DNA from: Euwallacea fornicatus
Lineage: Eukaryota > Arthropoda > Insecta > Coleoptera > Curculionidae
Assembly: GCF_040115645.1 (NCBI RefSeq)
Contig: NW_027096121.1
Location: 1 to 64,000, forward strand
Reading direction: 5' to 3'
DNA length: 64,000 bases
The notes under the pieces were generated by a model that saw only the letters and a program-made list of their open reading frames with translations, had not been told where the DNA came from and searched no databases. Shown here piece after piece: positions 23,761 to 34,726 of this stretch; the stretch's first letter is position 1; each line of letters starts with the position of its first letter. The position numbers and the translations under genes were made by a program.

Positions 23761-24719
23761 GAAAGAAAATTTAAAAACCTCGAATATACGGAAACACAAT
23801 AAATGGCTCGTTTAAGTTTTGGCGAATGCGCCGGGAGGTGGTACTTAAAAGTATTAAAATGAAGAGTTCCTAAAATATTTCTCTATTGACATTTTCTAAC
23901 AACAGAAAGAGACGAATTTAAGGAAGTTCATAAGATATTTGAATAAACACACACTCAAGCGTTCAGATAAAATCATAGACTTTTGAACTTGACTCATTGC
24001 CATACTACAAATTAGGAAAATCAGATTAGATTATATTGTACATTTTTCGAGATGAAAAGGCTTGTCAAATTTCGTTCCAAAGCAGCAGCAGTATAATTTT
24101 ATGAATAAGAAAAGTCGCAACCTTTTCGTCCGACATCATATCGATTTATAACGACCTCCTCTGGTATTCCACCCAACGTAGTATCCCACACTACCACCTA
24201 CCTAAATACCTCGTACATTAGATAAAAATATATATATTGTAAAACTGGCTCGTACAACACGCTCGATTAAAAGATTTGACAGTCAGTCATTTTGGAAGCA
24301 CTCCGTATAAACATTTATATGCATATTAACATAAGTCACATAAAGGATGTTCTTTTTTTTTTAAGAATGATAAAAAGTTTAAGGAGAATCGGGAAAAGCG
24401 AAATTAAACTTCAACATCTCGCAAGTCAAAGTGGAAGTAACTTAAGTCGAGCTTTTACAAGAAGTTTTTATCTCAAAATAAGTTCAAGATTAACCCATTT
24501 GATTTTTTACCATCTAACACAAAAAGGAGCACCCCGAGTATTAATTAAAATTATTAATTGATCACTTTGGCAATTTATATATTTTTTATATATCAAAGCA
24601 ATCAGTCAAATCTTCGAACAAAGTGTTCTGCAAGCCATAGTTTAGATTAATCATTATCCGGGTTAATTATTGTCCAGGTTAAGCATTGTTCATGTTAGTC
24701 ATTATTCGTGGTAGCCACA

Positions 24720-24790
24720 CGTATGTATATAGAGGGTTCGCCATTTATATCTGTTCTCGGTCACGCCATTCGACGAAGTTTTGATTTACT
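24720..24790 (+). promoter_or_regulatory. candidate core promoter (TATATAGAGG)
   Basis: A TATA-like box at about 24725 is followed about 30 bp later by TCGGTCACG, which could serve as an initiator. No downstream coding region could be linked. It may be chance in AT-rich DNA. Confidence 0.2.
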
Positions 24791-27374
24791 TAATTTAGAA
24801 AACGAACACATAAAACTGTTAATTTAAACACCAGTCGATCCGAAAAGAGTTTATTATATTTTAAGTTCTGGTTACATGAAGCGGTAAAAATGAACTGACT
24901 AACACTAATGTCTTTTGATTAAAAAGGCAATCGGCGATGCTGACTCTGATTATTATTCGTCGTCTAAGAGAATTGACTCTAAGCAGAATCAGCGTGGAAT
25001 AACAAGAATAAATCACGCCAAATAGCGATTAGATATGAAAATAAAGGCTCAAATATTTTCTTAATCTAATTCCGTTTTAACAAAAACAAATTTTATACCG
25101 ATGAAAGCATTTGCCACATCAAAGTAATTTCTCCAAAAATGCAAACTCAGAAAGAAAGATCACAAAACTGGTGTTTCTTGAACTTTTGAAATTCGTTTTT
25201 GTAAATTGATAAATGAAAGTCAGAGGTAATCGAAAACTTTAAAACATTCTTGTAATCCACCATATTTTTTTTTTGCACCAGATGGCAAATTTTTAAGTAG
25301 CCGCAACTCATTGTTTTTATTTTAAGTTACTCATGATTTTTCCCAAAGATTTGTAAAGTCGTTTTTAATTTTGTGTCGATTACCAATGACATCTTTTCAT
25401 TTGATATTCACAGCCAAGAAGGTATTTACAAAATATCAATTATAACACAGCAGGCATTATTTTATAACCTAACAGATTTATTATAGCAGGCTTTGCTTCT
25501 ATTTAACAAAAGCACAAGTAACTCGATTTATCAAGTCATTATGCATTATTAGTCACCACGTATTTCTACTTCGTCAACTTTCATCTAAAATTATTTTTTT
25601 ACAAAACTAATTATTTTTTGAGTTCTGAAGGTTCATTATAAGATAACTTCCAAAACCGTAATGTTTGAAAAAAAATGTTATTGCAAATCGGCAGAGAATT
25701 AAATATTACATTAGAAAGACATAAAAAAAACTATGGGTTGCCATTTAAAAAAGTAGGAATTTATGCCGTTCAGCGAAAGCCGAACACCCCACATTAACGA
25801 AAATATTATTAAATCACACAGCTTTCTAATATAAAGAAGTACAATACTAAAGTTTTCATATCGATATTTTGATATTTGATACAAAAATATCAGAAACCGA
25901 GCTCCGACTAATGGCGAACTTTGTATACACAGGGTCATAGGCCCAACTCGTTCATTAAAAGATTATTAGGATGTAAATGCAAAATTGATCCAGAATTTGA
26001 AAATTGGACATTAAGTTAACTTGAATACAAATTTTCAACTTCGGGTTACTTCCGGTTTGATCAGAAATAGTTGTCCTGGCTTGCCTATTTCAAATGGGGT
26101 CTCTAGTATATTAATTTGTTTTTCAATTTTACGTAACATTTTCGGTATAAAGTCCCATACTTAGATTCCTTATCATTTTTGAAACATTCAACGTCGAATT
26201 AGAAACGTGTCTTCGTAACGATCAATTTTCAATTTGTGCAAATATCCACAGGTACAGTAAACGCGAACGAAACATTTCGCAAAACGTCAATACAATACAT
26301 AATCTTTAGTTTACACTCTCGACAATTATAGGTTTTAGTATTGCAGTACCGTTCCTAACTTTAATTTATATTTTTCGAAGTTGTAAAAGTGAATTTTTTA
26401 AAACGAAACACCATTCATCTTAACTTCAAACAATCGTAACTAGAAAATTTAATTCTCGATCAAAGCTTATCATCAGAGTTACCCATGTCGTTCCAAACCA
26501 CGGTTCGAAATAATTAAGTTTTATGATTTGAATTTGGTAATAACTTTGTTTAAAAAAAATAACTTTAATTTGCGATAGGTAACGTATTATTTATTTTTCG
26601 AATGTCAACTAGTACTTTCAAACAAAATAGAATTACTTTGAAAATTATTTAGATTATAAAGAGTTTGATGTTGAACGACATTCCTTACTACTGCAATAAT
26701 AACCTACATAAATAGGAACTAAATGTAAACTCAAGACTGCAGATACAAGTAATTTTGAAATGGATCATTACGGAAGCTTGTTTTTAATTCCAGATCAAAT
26801 ATCTAAAAATGGCTAAAGCGCCGGGTTTGGGATATTATACCGAAAAAGAGTAGGTAGGAAATGTATCACTCAGGATCGACAGCTATTTAAAACGTTTAAA
26901 CCGGAAATGATAGGAAGTTGCAAACATTAAAAGAAAATAGTAAACACAGTAGAAAGAACTTTATTGGACATTTTCAAATTCGTATCACATTTAGATTTCA
27001 ACAAACCAACAAACTTTTAAGGGACGGGTTGGGTGAGAATAACCCCTCCTCATATAAAGGGGGAATCTTAAATAGGAGTTTTCTTTTTGACACAAATCGT
27101 TAGGTTAAATTTATTAGAAATCTGAAATATAAAAAACAACTTAATTATGCGCAAGTCTTCGATTATTATTTCTTATTATTAGTCATTGTAGGGTCAACTA
27201 CAAGTGTTCCAAATCGTCTCGACCTATATACCTGTTATCATATATACATGTAGGATCCGTTTGTCAGATCGCTGCAATATTTTTTAAATATTAATTAATA
27301 AGTATAATTGTTGCCGTCTGACCAAATCGAGATGTAAATAGGATGTACATTGTAATGTAACTATAATTGAGGCT

Positions 27375-27389
27375 AGGTTAGGGGAATGA
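27375..27389. repeat. 15-bp target-site duplication of element A, left copy
   Basis: AGGTTAGGGGAATGA, identical to 32781-32795 directly after the poly(A) tail. The GGTTAG core resembles the telomere-like repeat used by the other elements. Confidence 0.9.
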
Positions 27390-27426
27390 CCTCTACTGGG
27401 GTTGGTACCTTGACGTGGTGTAGAGG
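27390..27426 (+). promoter_or_regulatory. 5'-terminal hairpin of element A
   Basis: The first seven bases, CCTCTAC, pair with GTAGAGG at 27420-27426 around a loop with TACCTTGACGTGG. Element D starts with a similar fold (62202-62239). It may be part of the 5' UTR promoter or a self-cleaving RNA; neither is shown. Confidence 0.5.
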
Positions 27427-27548
27427 CTGAGTAGGGTGCAGCGATTCTTTATGCCATACCGGCGGGGACTTTGTTTCCCGGAAGGGTCTCCCAAGCCGGA
27501 AGGGATGAAGAGGAGCACCTGAAACCAAAACCAACCAAAACACCCAGA

Positions 27549-29597
27549 ATGGTGAGCAAGCAGAAGGAAAATTTTCTCCGGGCGGGTCCGGGAAACCGGG
27601 AATCCCGCACCTCCTTATTGGAGGAGGTCTGCCCCATAGGATACGGAGGGGGCAACTCTGCTACATTGGGAGAGACAGTAGGCCAAGAGTTTGAGACAGT
27701 GGACGATACGGGGAACTTCAAGAGGAGAAGCTCTATTAAAAGAACTCCTCCACATAGAAATAGAAGTCAAGGCCAGGAGGATCTATTTCACATTCCAAAA
27801 CAAGATGCTTTGGAATGGGATAGCAGTTTTGATATCGATACAACAGTGGAAAACAAGGAAGATACACCGGACTCTATGCCAAAAAAGAAGAGAAAATGGG
27901 AAATAAATACAAAAAACAATAAAACAACAGACACAACACAAACGAGACAAATAGAAAAAACTCTGAAAAACATGGAAACGTATATGAAACAACTGAATAA
28001 CTTTATCGAAGATAATAAAAATGTACATGTACCCATTAAAACATTAGTGGGGAAGATAAGTGGAATGCTAAATCAAGCCATAAAGGAAGAAAATAAACCA
28101 AATAAGAATAACGAAGAGGTAACTAATGAGGATATGGTGGCACTAAGGGACGAAATTGAAGAACTTAAAAAAGAAAACAACAAACTAAAACAACATTTAA
28201 TTAATATAGAAAAAAATTTAGGGCAACCAGGAAACGAATATTTAACAAATATAAACGGAGATAATAATTATGAGACGTACGACAAAATAGTTAATAAAAG
28301 ATGGAGCAACATAATTTATAAAAATACAGAAATTAAAATCGGCAATCCAGTACAAACAAAGGATAACGTGACGAAAGTAGTGATAGTGGACACTGAAGAT
28401 AAGAAAATGGAAAAAAGCATACAGCGGACCTACAGGGAGCGCTTTCCGGAACTCTTAGAGGCCACTGGAAAATTCGAAGTACTGGAACAAAAAACAACTA
28501 TCAGGTCACATAAAGACAAAGGTGCAAACGTTAGGAAATTAATTAAAATTGAATACGACGGGACGGAAAAAGATTTATATGACAGAATAGAAGATATTAG
28601 AGAAGAAACTAGAGGAGACGAATGGATCGCAATGCACACTATAAATAAAATTAGCACAGAAAGATTAAGAAAAATGATAGAATTGATATTTACAGGAACT
28701 GAAACAAACGTAGTAATATATACAAACAAAGACGAAACAAACAGCACTGAATCAAACAAAGAAAAAAAGAGCTATGCCTTGGTGATAGAACAAGCAGGAA
28801 CAGGATATAACGAGGTTCTAAAAACAGTAAAGGACTGCGTCCGGGGAACTGAAGCTAGCAAAAAAATTAACAGTATAAGAAGCACAAGGGAAGGAAAACT
28901 ATTAATAATTACAGACAAAGATCAAAAAACATTAAACGAGCTAAAAGAGACAATAAATCAAAAAATTATAAACGCAAAAGTAAAAACCATAGGAGAAACA
29001 CAAAAAAGGAAAACAGTATATATTAGAGGCATAGATACCCTGACTAGAAAAGAAGAAATTAGGAAAGCAATAGGTGAAAAAATTGAAAAAATAGAAGAAA
29101 TATACATTAGTGAAACCCGTCCGACAGTGAATAATACGCAAACGGTAACTGTTTCAGGCCCATTGGGCAGCATAGATAAAATTAAGGGAAGGATAAGAAT
29201 AGGATTCACTTGGTGCAATATAGAAACAAAGATAGACATTAATCGTTGCTATCGCTGCTGGGGATACGAACATAATGCTAGACATTGCGTGGGACCCGAC
29301 AGAAGTGGTTTATGCTATAAATGCGGAAAAGGAGAACACTCCTCCAAAGAGTGCAAAAACGTGGAATTCTGCGTAACATGTGAGGTAACGGGACATTCTA
29401 CGGGTGGCATGCGGTGCAAAGTATTTAGAAGAATGATATCTAGAAGTAGGAGGGAAATAAATAAACCTGTAAATAAAGAAGTAGTAAATGAACAGACACA
29501 GAACGAAACAAACGAAGATAAAAAAAGACAGGAAAGGGGAGAAAACGACAGAACAATCGGGGATACAAAGAGCGATAAGCTAGATAATAAAAAGTAA
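27549..29597 (+). CDS. ORF1 (Gag-like RNA-binding protein) of element A
   Basis: 682 residues from the ATG at 27549. The frame is open further upstream to 27471 without an ATG, and the 27549 start aligns with the N-termini of the relatives in D and G. Residues about 1-130 are basic and low in complexity; a Lys/Glu-rich stretch with coiled-coil character follows (about 200-240). The C-terminal part holds three zinc knuckles: CYRCWGYEHNARHC, CYKCGKGEHSSKEC and CVTCEVTGHSTGGMRC. Such proteins bind the element RNA and, in TRAS/SART families, bring it to chromosome ends. The gene is intact although ORF2 is not. Confidence 0.88.
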   Translation: MVSKQKENFLRAGPGNRESRTSLLEEVCPIGYGGGNSATLGETVGQEFETVDDTGNFKRRSSIKRTPPHRNRSQGQEDLFHIPKQDALEWDSSFDIDTTVENKEDTPDSMPKKKRKWEINTKNNKTTDTTQTRQIEKTLKNMETYMKQLNNFIEDNKNVHVPIKTLVGKISGMLNQAIKEENKPNKNNEEVTNEDMVALRDEIEELKKENNKLKQHLINIEKNLGQPGNEYLTNINGDNNYETYDKIVNKRWSNIIYKNTEIKIGNPVQTKDNVTKVVIVDTEDKKMEKSIQRTYRERFPELLEATGKFEVLEQKTTIRSHKDKGANVRKLIKIEYDGTEKDLYDRIEDIREETRGDEWIAMHTINKISTERLRKMIELIFTGTETNVVIYTNKDETNSTESNKEKKSYALVIEQAGTGYNEVLKTVKDCVRGTEASKKINSIRSTREGKLLIITDKDQKTLNELKETINQKIINAKVKTIGETQKRKTVYIRGIDTLTRKEEIRKAIGEKIEKIEEIYISETRPTVNNTQTVTVSGPLGSIDKIKGRIRIGFTWCNIETKIDINRCYRCWGYEHNARHCVGPDRSGLCYKCGKGEHSSKECKNVEFCVTCEVTGHSTGGMRCKVFRRMISRSRREINKPVNKEVVNEQTQNETNEDKKRQERGENDRTIGDTKSDKLDNKK

Positions 29598-29651
29598 TTG
29601 CGACAGAGAGGACTGTGATTTTTACAACAAAACAAAACAACAACATTATCA

Positions 29652-32599
29652 ATGGGGACTATAGATATTAAAATAGCACAAATAAATTTGGGAAGAGACA
29701 AAAGAGCAACGGACCTAATGTTCATAACTACCAAAGAAAATAACATAGACATAATTCTTATTAGTGGACCGAACAAAAAAACAGCCAAAACACATAACTG
29801 GATAACAGACTGTAATGGAGATACTGCAATTATAATTTTAAATACAAATATTAAAATAAGCAATGTGGGTGCATGCAAAGGTGCCTGCTGGCTGGAACTC
29901 AAAGACAGAGTAATATATAGCTGCTACATATCACCAAACATTAACACACAACAATACGAAAATTACTTACACGATATTGGACGATCTATGATTGCATACA
30001 AAAAACCTGTATTACTAGGAGGGGATTTCAACGCGAAATCCCCCTTATGAAATGAATGTAGAGAAGACGCTAATGAAAGAAGTATAAGCGAATGGATGGC
30101 ACAATATAACCTATTAATGGCAAATAGGGGCAACAAACCTACTTTCGTGAGAAACGAGTCTACCTCCATCATAGATATCACCCTTGCAACTGAAAATATA
30201 ATAAATTAAATACAGGACTTTCAAGTACTGGAAGAAGAAAGCCTTAGTCTACACAAATACATCACATACAGAATACACTGCGCAAGTTTAAAACCACAAG
30301 TACAGGTAAGCAATAGCGGATGGAAAATGGAAAACGTAAACATGGATTTACTCAATAACAGATTTAAAAAAATAATATCAAAAAATAAACAAAATATAAA
30401 TGCAGAAAATATCACAGACCTCATTATTAAAGCATGCAACTCGGAGCTGACTAGAAGAAGAAATACAAAAGGTTCTAATAAAAAAGCAATCTACTGGTGG
30501 AATGACACAATATCACAGATAAGAAAAGAATGTTTAAGGAAAAATAGAGAAAAAACGAGAATAAATTAAAAAAAAAACATATCAGAGGAAGAAAAGATAA
30601 AGGTAACACAAGCATATAAAGAGATTAGGGAAAAATTAAGGAAGGCAATTGGAAGGGCGAAGACACAAGCATGGAACAATCTACTGAGAGACTTGGACAA
30701 AGACATATGGGGACACGCATATAAGATTGTACGGGGGAAAATAAAAAGAAACCAGACAAAACTAACGAAAGAAAGAGAGATGGAAATCTACAGAAAATTA
30801 TTTCCCGAGGGAAACGTAATCGAGTGGGCAAAAGAAACAGCAAATAATGTTATACAATTTTCGGAACAAGAATTAATCGAAGCGGTCGGTAAACTAAAAA
30901 CAAAGAAGGCACCGGGCCCCGACTGTATACAGCCAGAAATTATAAAGACCCTGATATCGACAAACAACAAATTATTTCTAAGAATATATAACGAAATATT
31001 GAATACAGGCATAATACCGAACGATTGGAAAGTTAGCAGGCTCGTTTTAATAAAAAAACAAAAAAAAATGTGAGCGACGAGGACAACTACAGACCCATCT
31101 CATTGATTAATAGTCTTGAAAAGGTTTTTGAAAATTTAATTTTGAATCGTATAAATATTGAATTGAACAAAAAATCGGCCTTAAACGGTAACCAGTTTGG
31201 ATTTAGAAAAGGATTTTCAACTCTAGACGCGATAAATAAGGCTTTATATAGTGCACAATTAGAAAGAAAAAAAGCATGCCAACACAGAAGATATTGCCTA
31301 TTAATCACATTAGATGTACAAAACGCCTTTAATTCGGTCGGGTGGATGGAAATAGTATCTGCAATGAAAAGAAAAAACATCAGTCAATATTTAATTACGG
31401 TCATACAAAACTATTTACAACAAAGAATGATACAGCTAGGAGACGGAAGTTTGATGTCAGTAACAAGGGGAGTACCACAGGGTTCCGTATTAGGGCCACA
31501 ATTGTGGAATATATTCTATGACGGAATCCTACAACTGGATACAGTAGAGGGCACCGAAATTATCGCCTACGCAGACGATGTAGCAGTAAACATCAGGGCC
31601 AGGAACATACAGGAGTTGAAAGTTAAAATAGACAAAATTATAACAAAAATCTTAAAATGGACAGAAAACAATAAATTAAATATACATCCCGAGAAAACAG
31701 AGGCAGTTTTGACAAGCACGAGGAGAAATCTACAAGAATTTGAATTTGATATAAACAACGTGAAAATTAAAACTAAAGACTACATTAAATACCTTGGTGT
31801 TTACATAGGGAAAAATCTGAATTGGAAGTACCATATACAGGAAGCTGCAAATAAGACAGAACGAGTGACCAACAATCTATCGAGAATCTTACCAAATGTA
31901 AAAGGTCCCAAAACATATAAAAGAAAACTAGTAGCAACGGTAATAGAATCCATAATCCTATATGGGGCGCCGGTATGGAGTGACGCCCTGAAACAAAAAA
32001 GGAATGTTAACATACTACAAAGGGCTCATAGAAAAATATTATTACGTGTTTGTTGCGAATACAGAACCGTGTCGTATGAAGCCCTATGCGTGGTCGCGAA
32101 AATACTCCCAATGGAACTACAGGTGGAACTAAGAAACAAATTATATAAAGAGAAAAACATAAATAGGGAAGAAGAAACAAACAAGTTACTTGAAAAATGG
32201 CAACAGAAATGGAACAATTTAACAGACAAAGCAGAAACAACAAAAAAAATAATACCTAAACTAGACAAATGGATAAAATGTAAATTTAGTGAAACAAATT
32301 ATTACCTAACACAGTACCTGACGGGGCACGGATGTTTTGGAGAGTACTTAAACCGTTTTAAGATCAAAAGCGAAGAAAAATGTGTATACTGTATCTCACA
32401 AGATACGGCGGAACACACGATACTTAATTGCGATAGATGGAATGGTTACAGAAAAGAAATGGAAACAATTATAGGGGAAAAGCTAACAACAGAAAATATC
32501 GTAGAACATATAACTGAAAAGGAAGAAAAAAACGAAATTATAATGAAACTAATATTGGAAATTATAAAACAAAAAGAAACAGAGGAACGGGAAATGTAG
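29652..32599 (+). pseudogene. ORF2 (endonuclease-reverse transcriptase) of element A, broken
   Basis: Apurinic-like endonuclease at the start (QINLGRDKRATDL, LLGGDFNAKS), reverse transcriptase in the middle (KKAPGPDC, YRPISLINSLEK, FGFRKGFSTLDAI, LDVQNAFNS, GVPQGSVLGP, YADDVAV) and a C-terminal CCHC motif (CVYCISQDTAEHTILNC). In-frame stops are at 30048-30050, 30207-30209 and 30567-30569, and a frameshift lies in the A-run near 31060. At the usual endonuclease glutamate (SEPN or QEPG in its relatives) this copy has SGPN, so the catalytic Glu is missing too. The whole is about 982 codons, equal to ORF2 of element G. Confidence 0.85.
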
Positions 32600-32780
32600 A
32601 AGGAGACAGATGCGGGTGGAAGTAATGTCGAAAGATAATTCCTCCTTCATCGGAGAAAACAGAGGGATATTTTTTTTTAGTGGGTATTCTGGAGTGAGCC
32701 CCACACTCCCCGAGTCGATCCGAACACCAAGACTCGGGGGTAGTGCGTAAATGCATTTTTTTTGCCCTCATAAAAAAAAA
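32600..32780 (+). ncRNA. 3' UTR of element A with conserved hairpin module
   Basis: Contains AGTGGG...CCCACA (stem I) and CCCCGAGTC...GACTCGGGG (stem II, 9 bp) with ACACCA in the loop, then poly(A). The same architecture with different stem bases occurs at the 3' ends of C, E, F, G and H. In R1-clade elements the 3' UTR is the site where the reverse transcriptase recognises its RNA. Confidence 0.7.
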
Positions 32781-32795
32781 AGGTTAGGGGAATGA
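32781..32795. repeat. 15-bp target-site duplication of element A, right copy
   Basis: AGGTTAGGGGAATGA, identical to 27375-27389. Confidence 0.9.
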
Positions 32796-33272
32796 AGAGT
32801 GATGGTGTATGGTCACTGAGTTCATGTGGTTCGCAGCATTACTGGAATTTTTCCAGTAGTTATCCTTGGTCGAGAGCCGCATGAAGTAAAAGAAAGTCGA
32901 GCATCTCTTTGTTAGAACCAGGAAAGAGGGTCGAAGGGCAGTCGACAACGGTTCTGACAAAGGATGGTTTATGACGTTCAGATATGGCTGGCCACATGGC
33001 GGATCGGGAATCGATCTCTGGTTAGGGTACGCCGCTGGTTTATTGCCCTAGAAAGTAGCATTTAAGGTATTGGAGAAACTGAGACGTTCTCTTTTTTCTC
33101 GAGGTAACGATTCGGTGAGGTGTCGGGAGTGTCGTGAAGGAACGCAAGTATCCTCTTAGTTAAGTTAGTAAGCCCCTAATTGTAACAACTCAGAAATAAA
33201 ACCCTAGACAAGTTAAGAAAAAGCCTACATACATACATACCTATTAGATTTTTTTTATTAGTCGGTATAAAA
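32796..33272. other. short unique stretch between elements A and B
   Basis: About 480 bp with no open frame and no recognisable repeat apart from a short CATA microsatellite near 33230. Probably host flanking DNA or an unrecognised repeat. Confidence 0.4.
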
Positions 33273-33418
33273 TAAGAAAAACAGGAGTTCGCAGCGAGCC
33301 TTGATACAGTCAAGACGTGCCCGGTGCGAGTGTAAATAAACAAATCTATTAGCCTGACGCGCAAATATATACAAAGAGTGAAGTACACACATACAGCCCC
33401 AAGATAATAGTTGGGGAA

Positions 33419-34726
33419 ATGGAGACAGAGGAGACCTCTGAATCAGATATCGCCTCCCAGCCTGGCATGGACGGGTTCGTAATCCCACACAACAGGAAAA
33501 AAAGGGGTAGACCCAAGAGACAGGACAGTCAAACCGACAGTAGATCAAAAAAAGTACACGCTGACATAGAACACCCACAAACAATAATACACAGCAGGAC
33601 TTCAACTTTATCTCAGCAATCAACATCCTCACAAACAACAACGGCTACTCAGAAGCCTGGGTTTACCAGATATCAACACACTTTTACCATATCTACACCA
33701 CCAAATACATTACGCATTAAGCTGGCAACAAGTTGGGAACAACACAATTCAAACAATGAGGATTTAATAATTAAGCAAGAAAATAAATATCTATTAAAAA
33801 CCAACAACAGTGACACCGCCTCAGCCGCTCTTAAAATTCTCTTAAGCCAAGGCCTAATCACAGCCTTCCATAAGGTTGAGGGCACCAAGCAAACCACAAC
33901 AACAAACTCAACTCTGAGAAAAACAATTACTCCAATATACTCGGCGGTAATAACTGGCGTGGAAGCGGAAATATCGGACGAAATGTTCCACAACCAGCTG
34001 AAAAAAATGGGAATCCAAGTGAGATATTGCAAGCGGATAATATCACGGGCAAGGGGAGTGCCCACGCTCATGCTTCGCCTAATTACGGGCGATCAGGGAA
34101 CCTACGAAAAGTAAATGACGAAACGGCGCGTATTCTGCTTCAACAGATCTTATCGTATCACTGAAAGCAAGCCCCCTACCCCCATACCTGCGCCATGCGG
34201 AAAATGCTCCAAGTTTGACCACACCACTGAGAAATGTCCGAATGGGGTGAAATGTAACAAGTGCATGGGACCCCACAACACATACCAATGCAAGTCACCA
34301 TTGTCCTCCAAGTGCACATCCTGCGGATCCGAGGAACATACAGCGTGGAGCACTAAATGTCCCCGCAGACCTACGGCACCAATACAAAACATACCAAATG
34401 TAAGGATTAAATGCGCTAACAAAACTACAACTCAACTTCCACCAACAATAACCGAGAATAATCGGATTCACGCCCCAATATCAACTCACGATTTCATCAT
34501 TAGTAAGTACAAAAGTAGTATCAACAAAAACAGCGATGTAAACCGAGAAGAACTACTCAAAAAATTAAGACAGCGATTCATTGAAGACTTAAGGATTGAT
34601 ACAACAGCAACTTTCTTTGGGAATCAGATGTATATACTTATGTTCGACCTAACTAACCCCAATTCACCCTCTCCAACTGACCCCATCAGCCACATTAGGC
34701 AGACATCGACGAACATACAAACATGA
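33419..34726 (+). pseudogene. ORF1 of element B, one internal stop
   Basis: The ATG at 33419 opens 231 residues: a polar, Ser/Thr/Gln-rich N-terminus with a basic KKRGRPKR stretch (possible nuclear signal), then an RNA-binding-like region. An in-frame TAA at 34112-34114 interrupts it. The same frame continues with three Cys-His knuckles: CGKCSKFDHTTEKC, CNKCMGPHNTYQC and CTSCGSEEHTAWSTKC. It ends at a TGA (34724-34726) that overlaps the ORF2 start codon. The role would be RNA packaging. Confidence 0.8.

Larger units (their letters stand above)
21214..27374. other. long non-coding AT-rich stretch
   Basis: No protein gene or RNA gene is supported. The stretch contains a foldback element at 22275-22752 and two TATA-box-like sites (near 23687 and 24725). 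It could hold introns or flanks of a host gene, or diverged repeats that I cannot recognise. Confidence 0.5.
27390..32780 (+). mobile_element. non-LTR retrotransposon A, R1 clade (TRAS/SART-like), full length
   Basis: 5.4 kb: 5' hairpin and UTR (27390-27548), ORF1, a 54-nt gap, ORF2, a 3' UTR with the shared hairpin module, and a poly(A) tail ending at 32780. The 15-bp duplication on both sides proves its limits. ORF1 is intact but ORF2 carries three stops and one frameshift, so the element could only be mobilised in trans. Confidence 0.9.

Noticed and set aside
24292..24561. An 89-residue plus-strand open frame near a TATA-like site
   Set aside because: Composition is that of AT-rich non-coding DNA and the TATA-like site lies downstream of it.
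27471..27548. An earlier start for ORF1 of element A (TTG at 27471)
   Set aside because: There is no ATG upstream of 27549 in this frame, and the 27549 start aligns with ORF1 of D and G.
28430..32268. Many minus-strand frames opposite element A
   Set aside because: Antisense shadows of A-rich coding DNA, hydrophobic by codon complement only.
32796..33272. This stretch as the 5' UTR of element B
   Set aside because: The 11-bp duplication places the start of B at 33284, so the stretch is outside the element.
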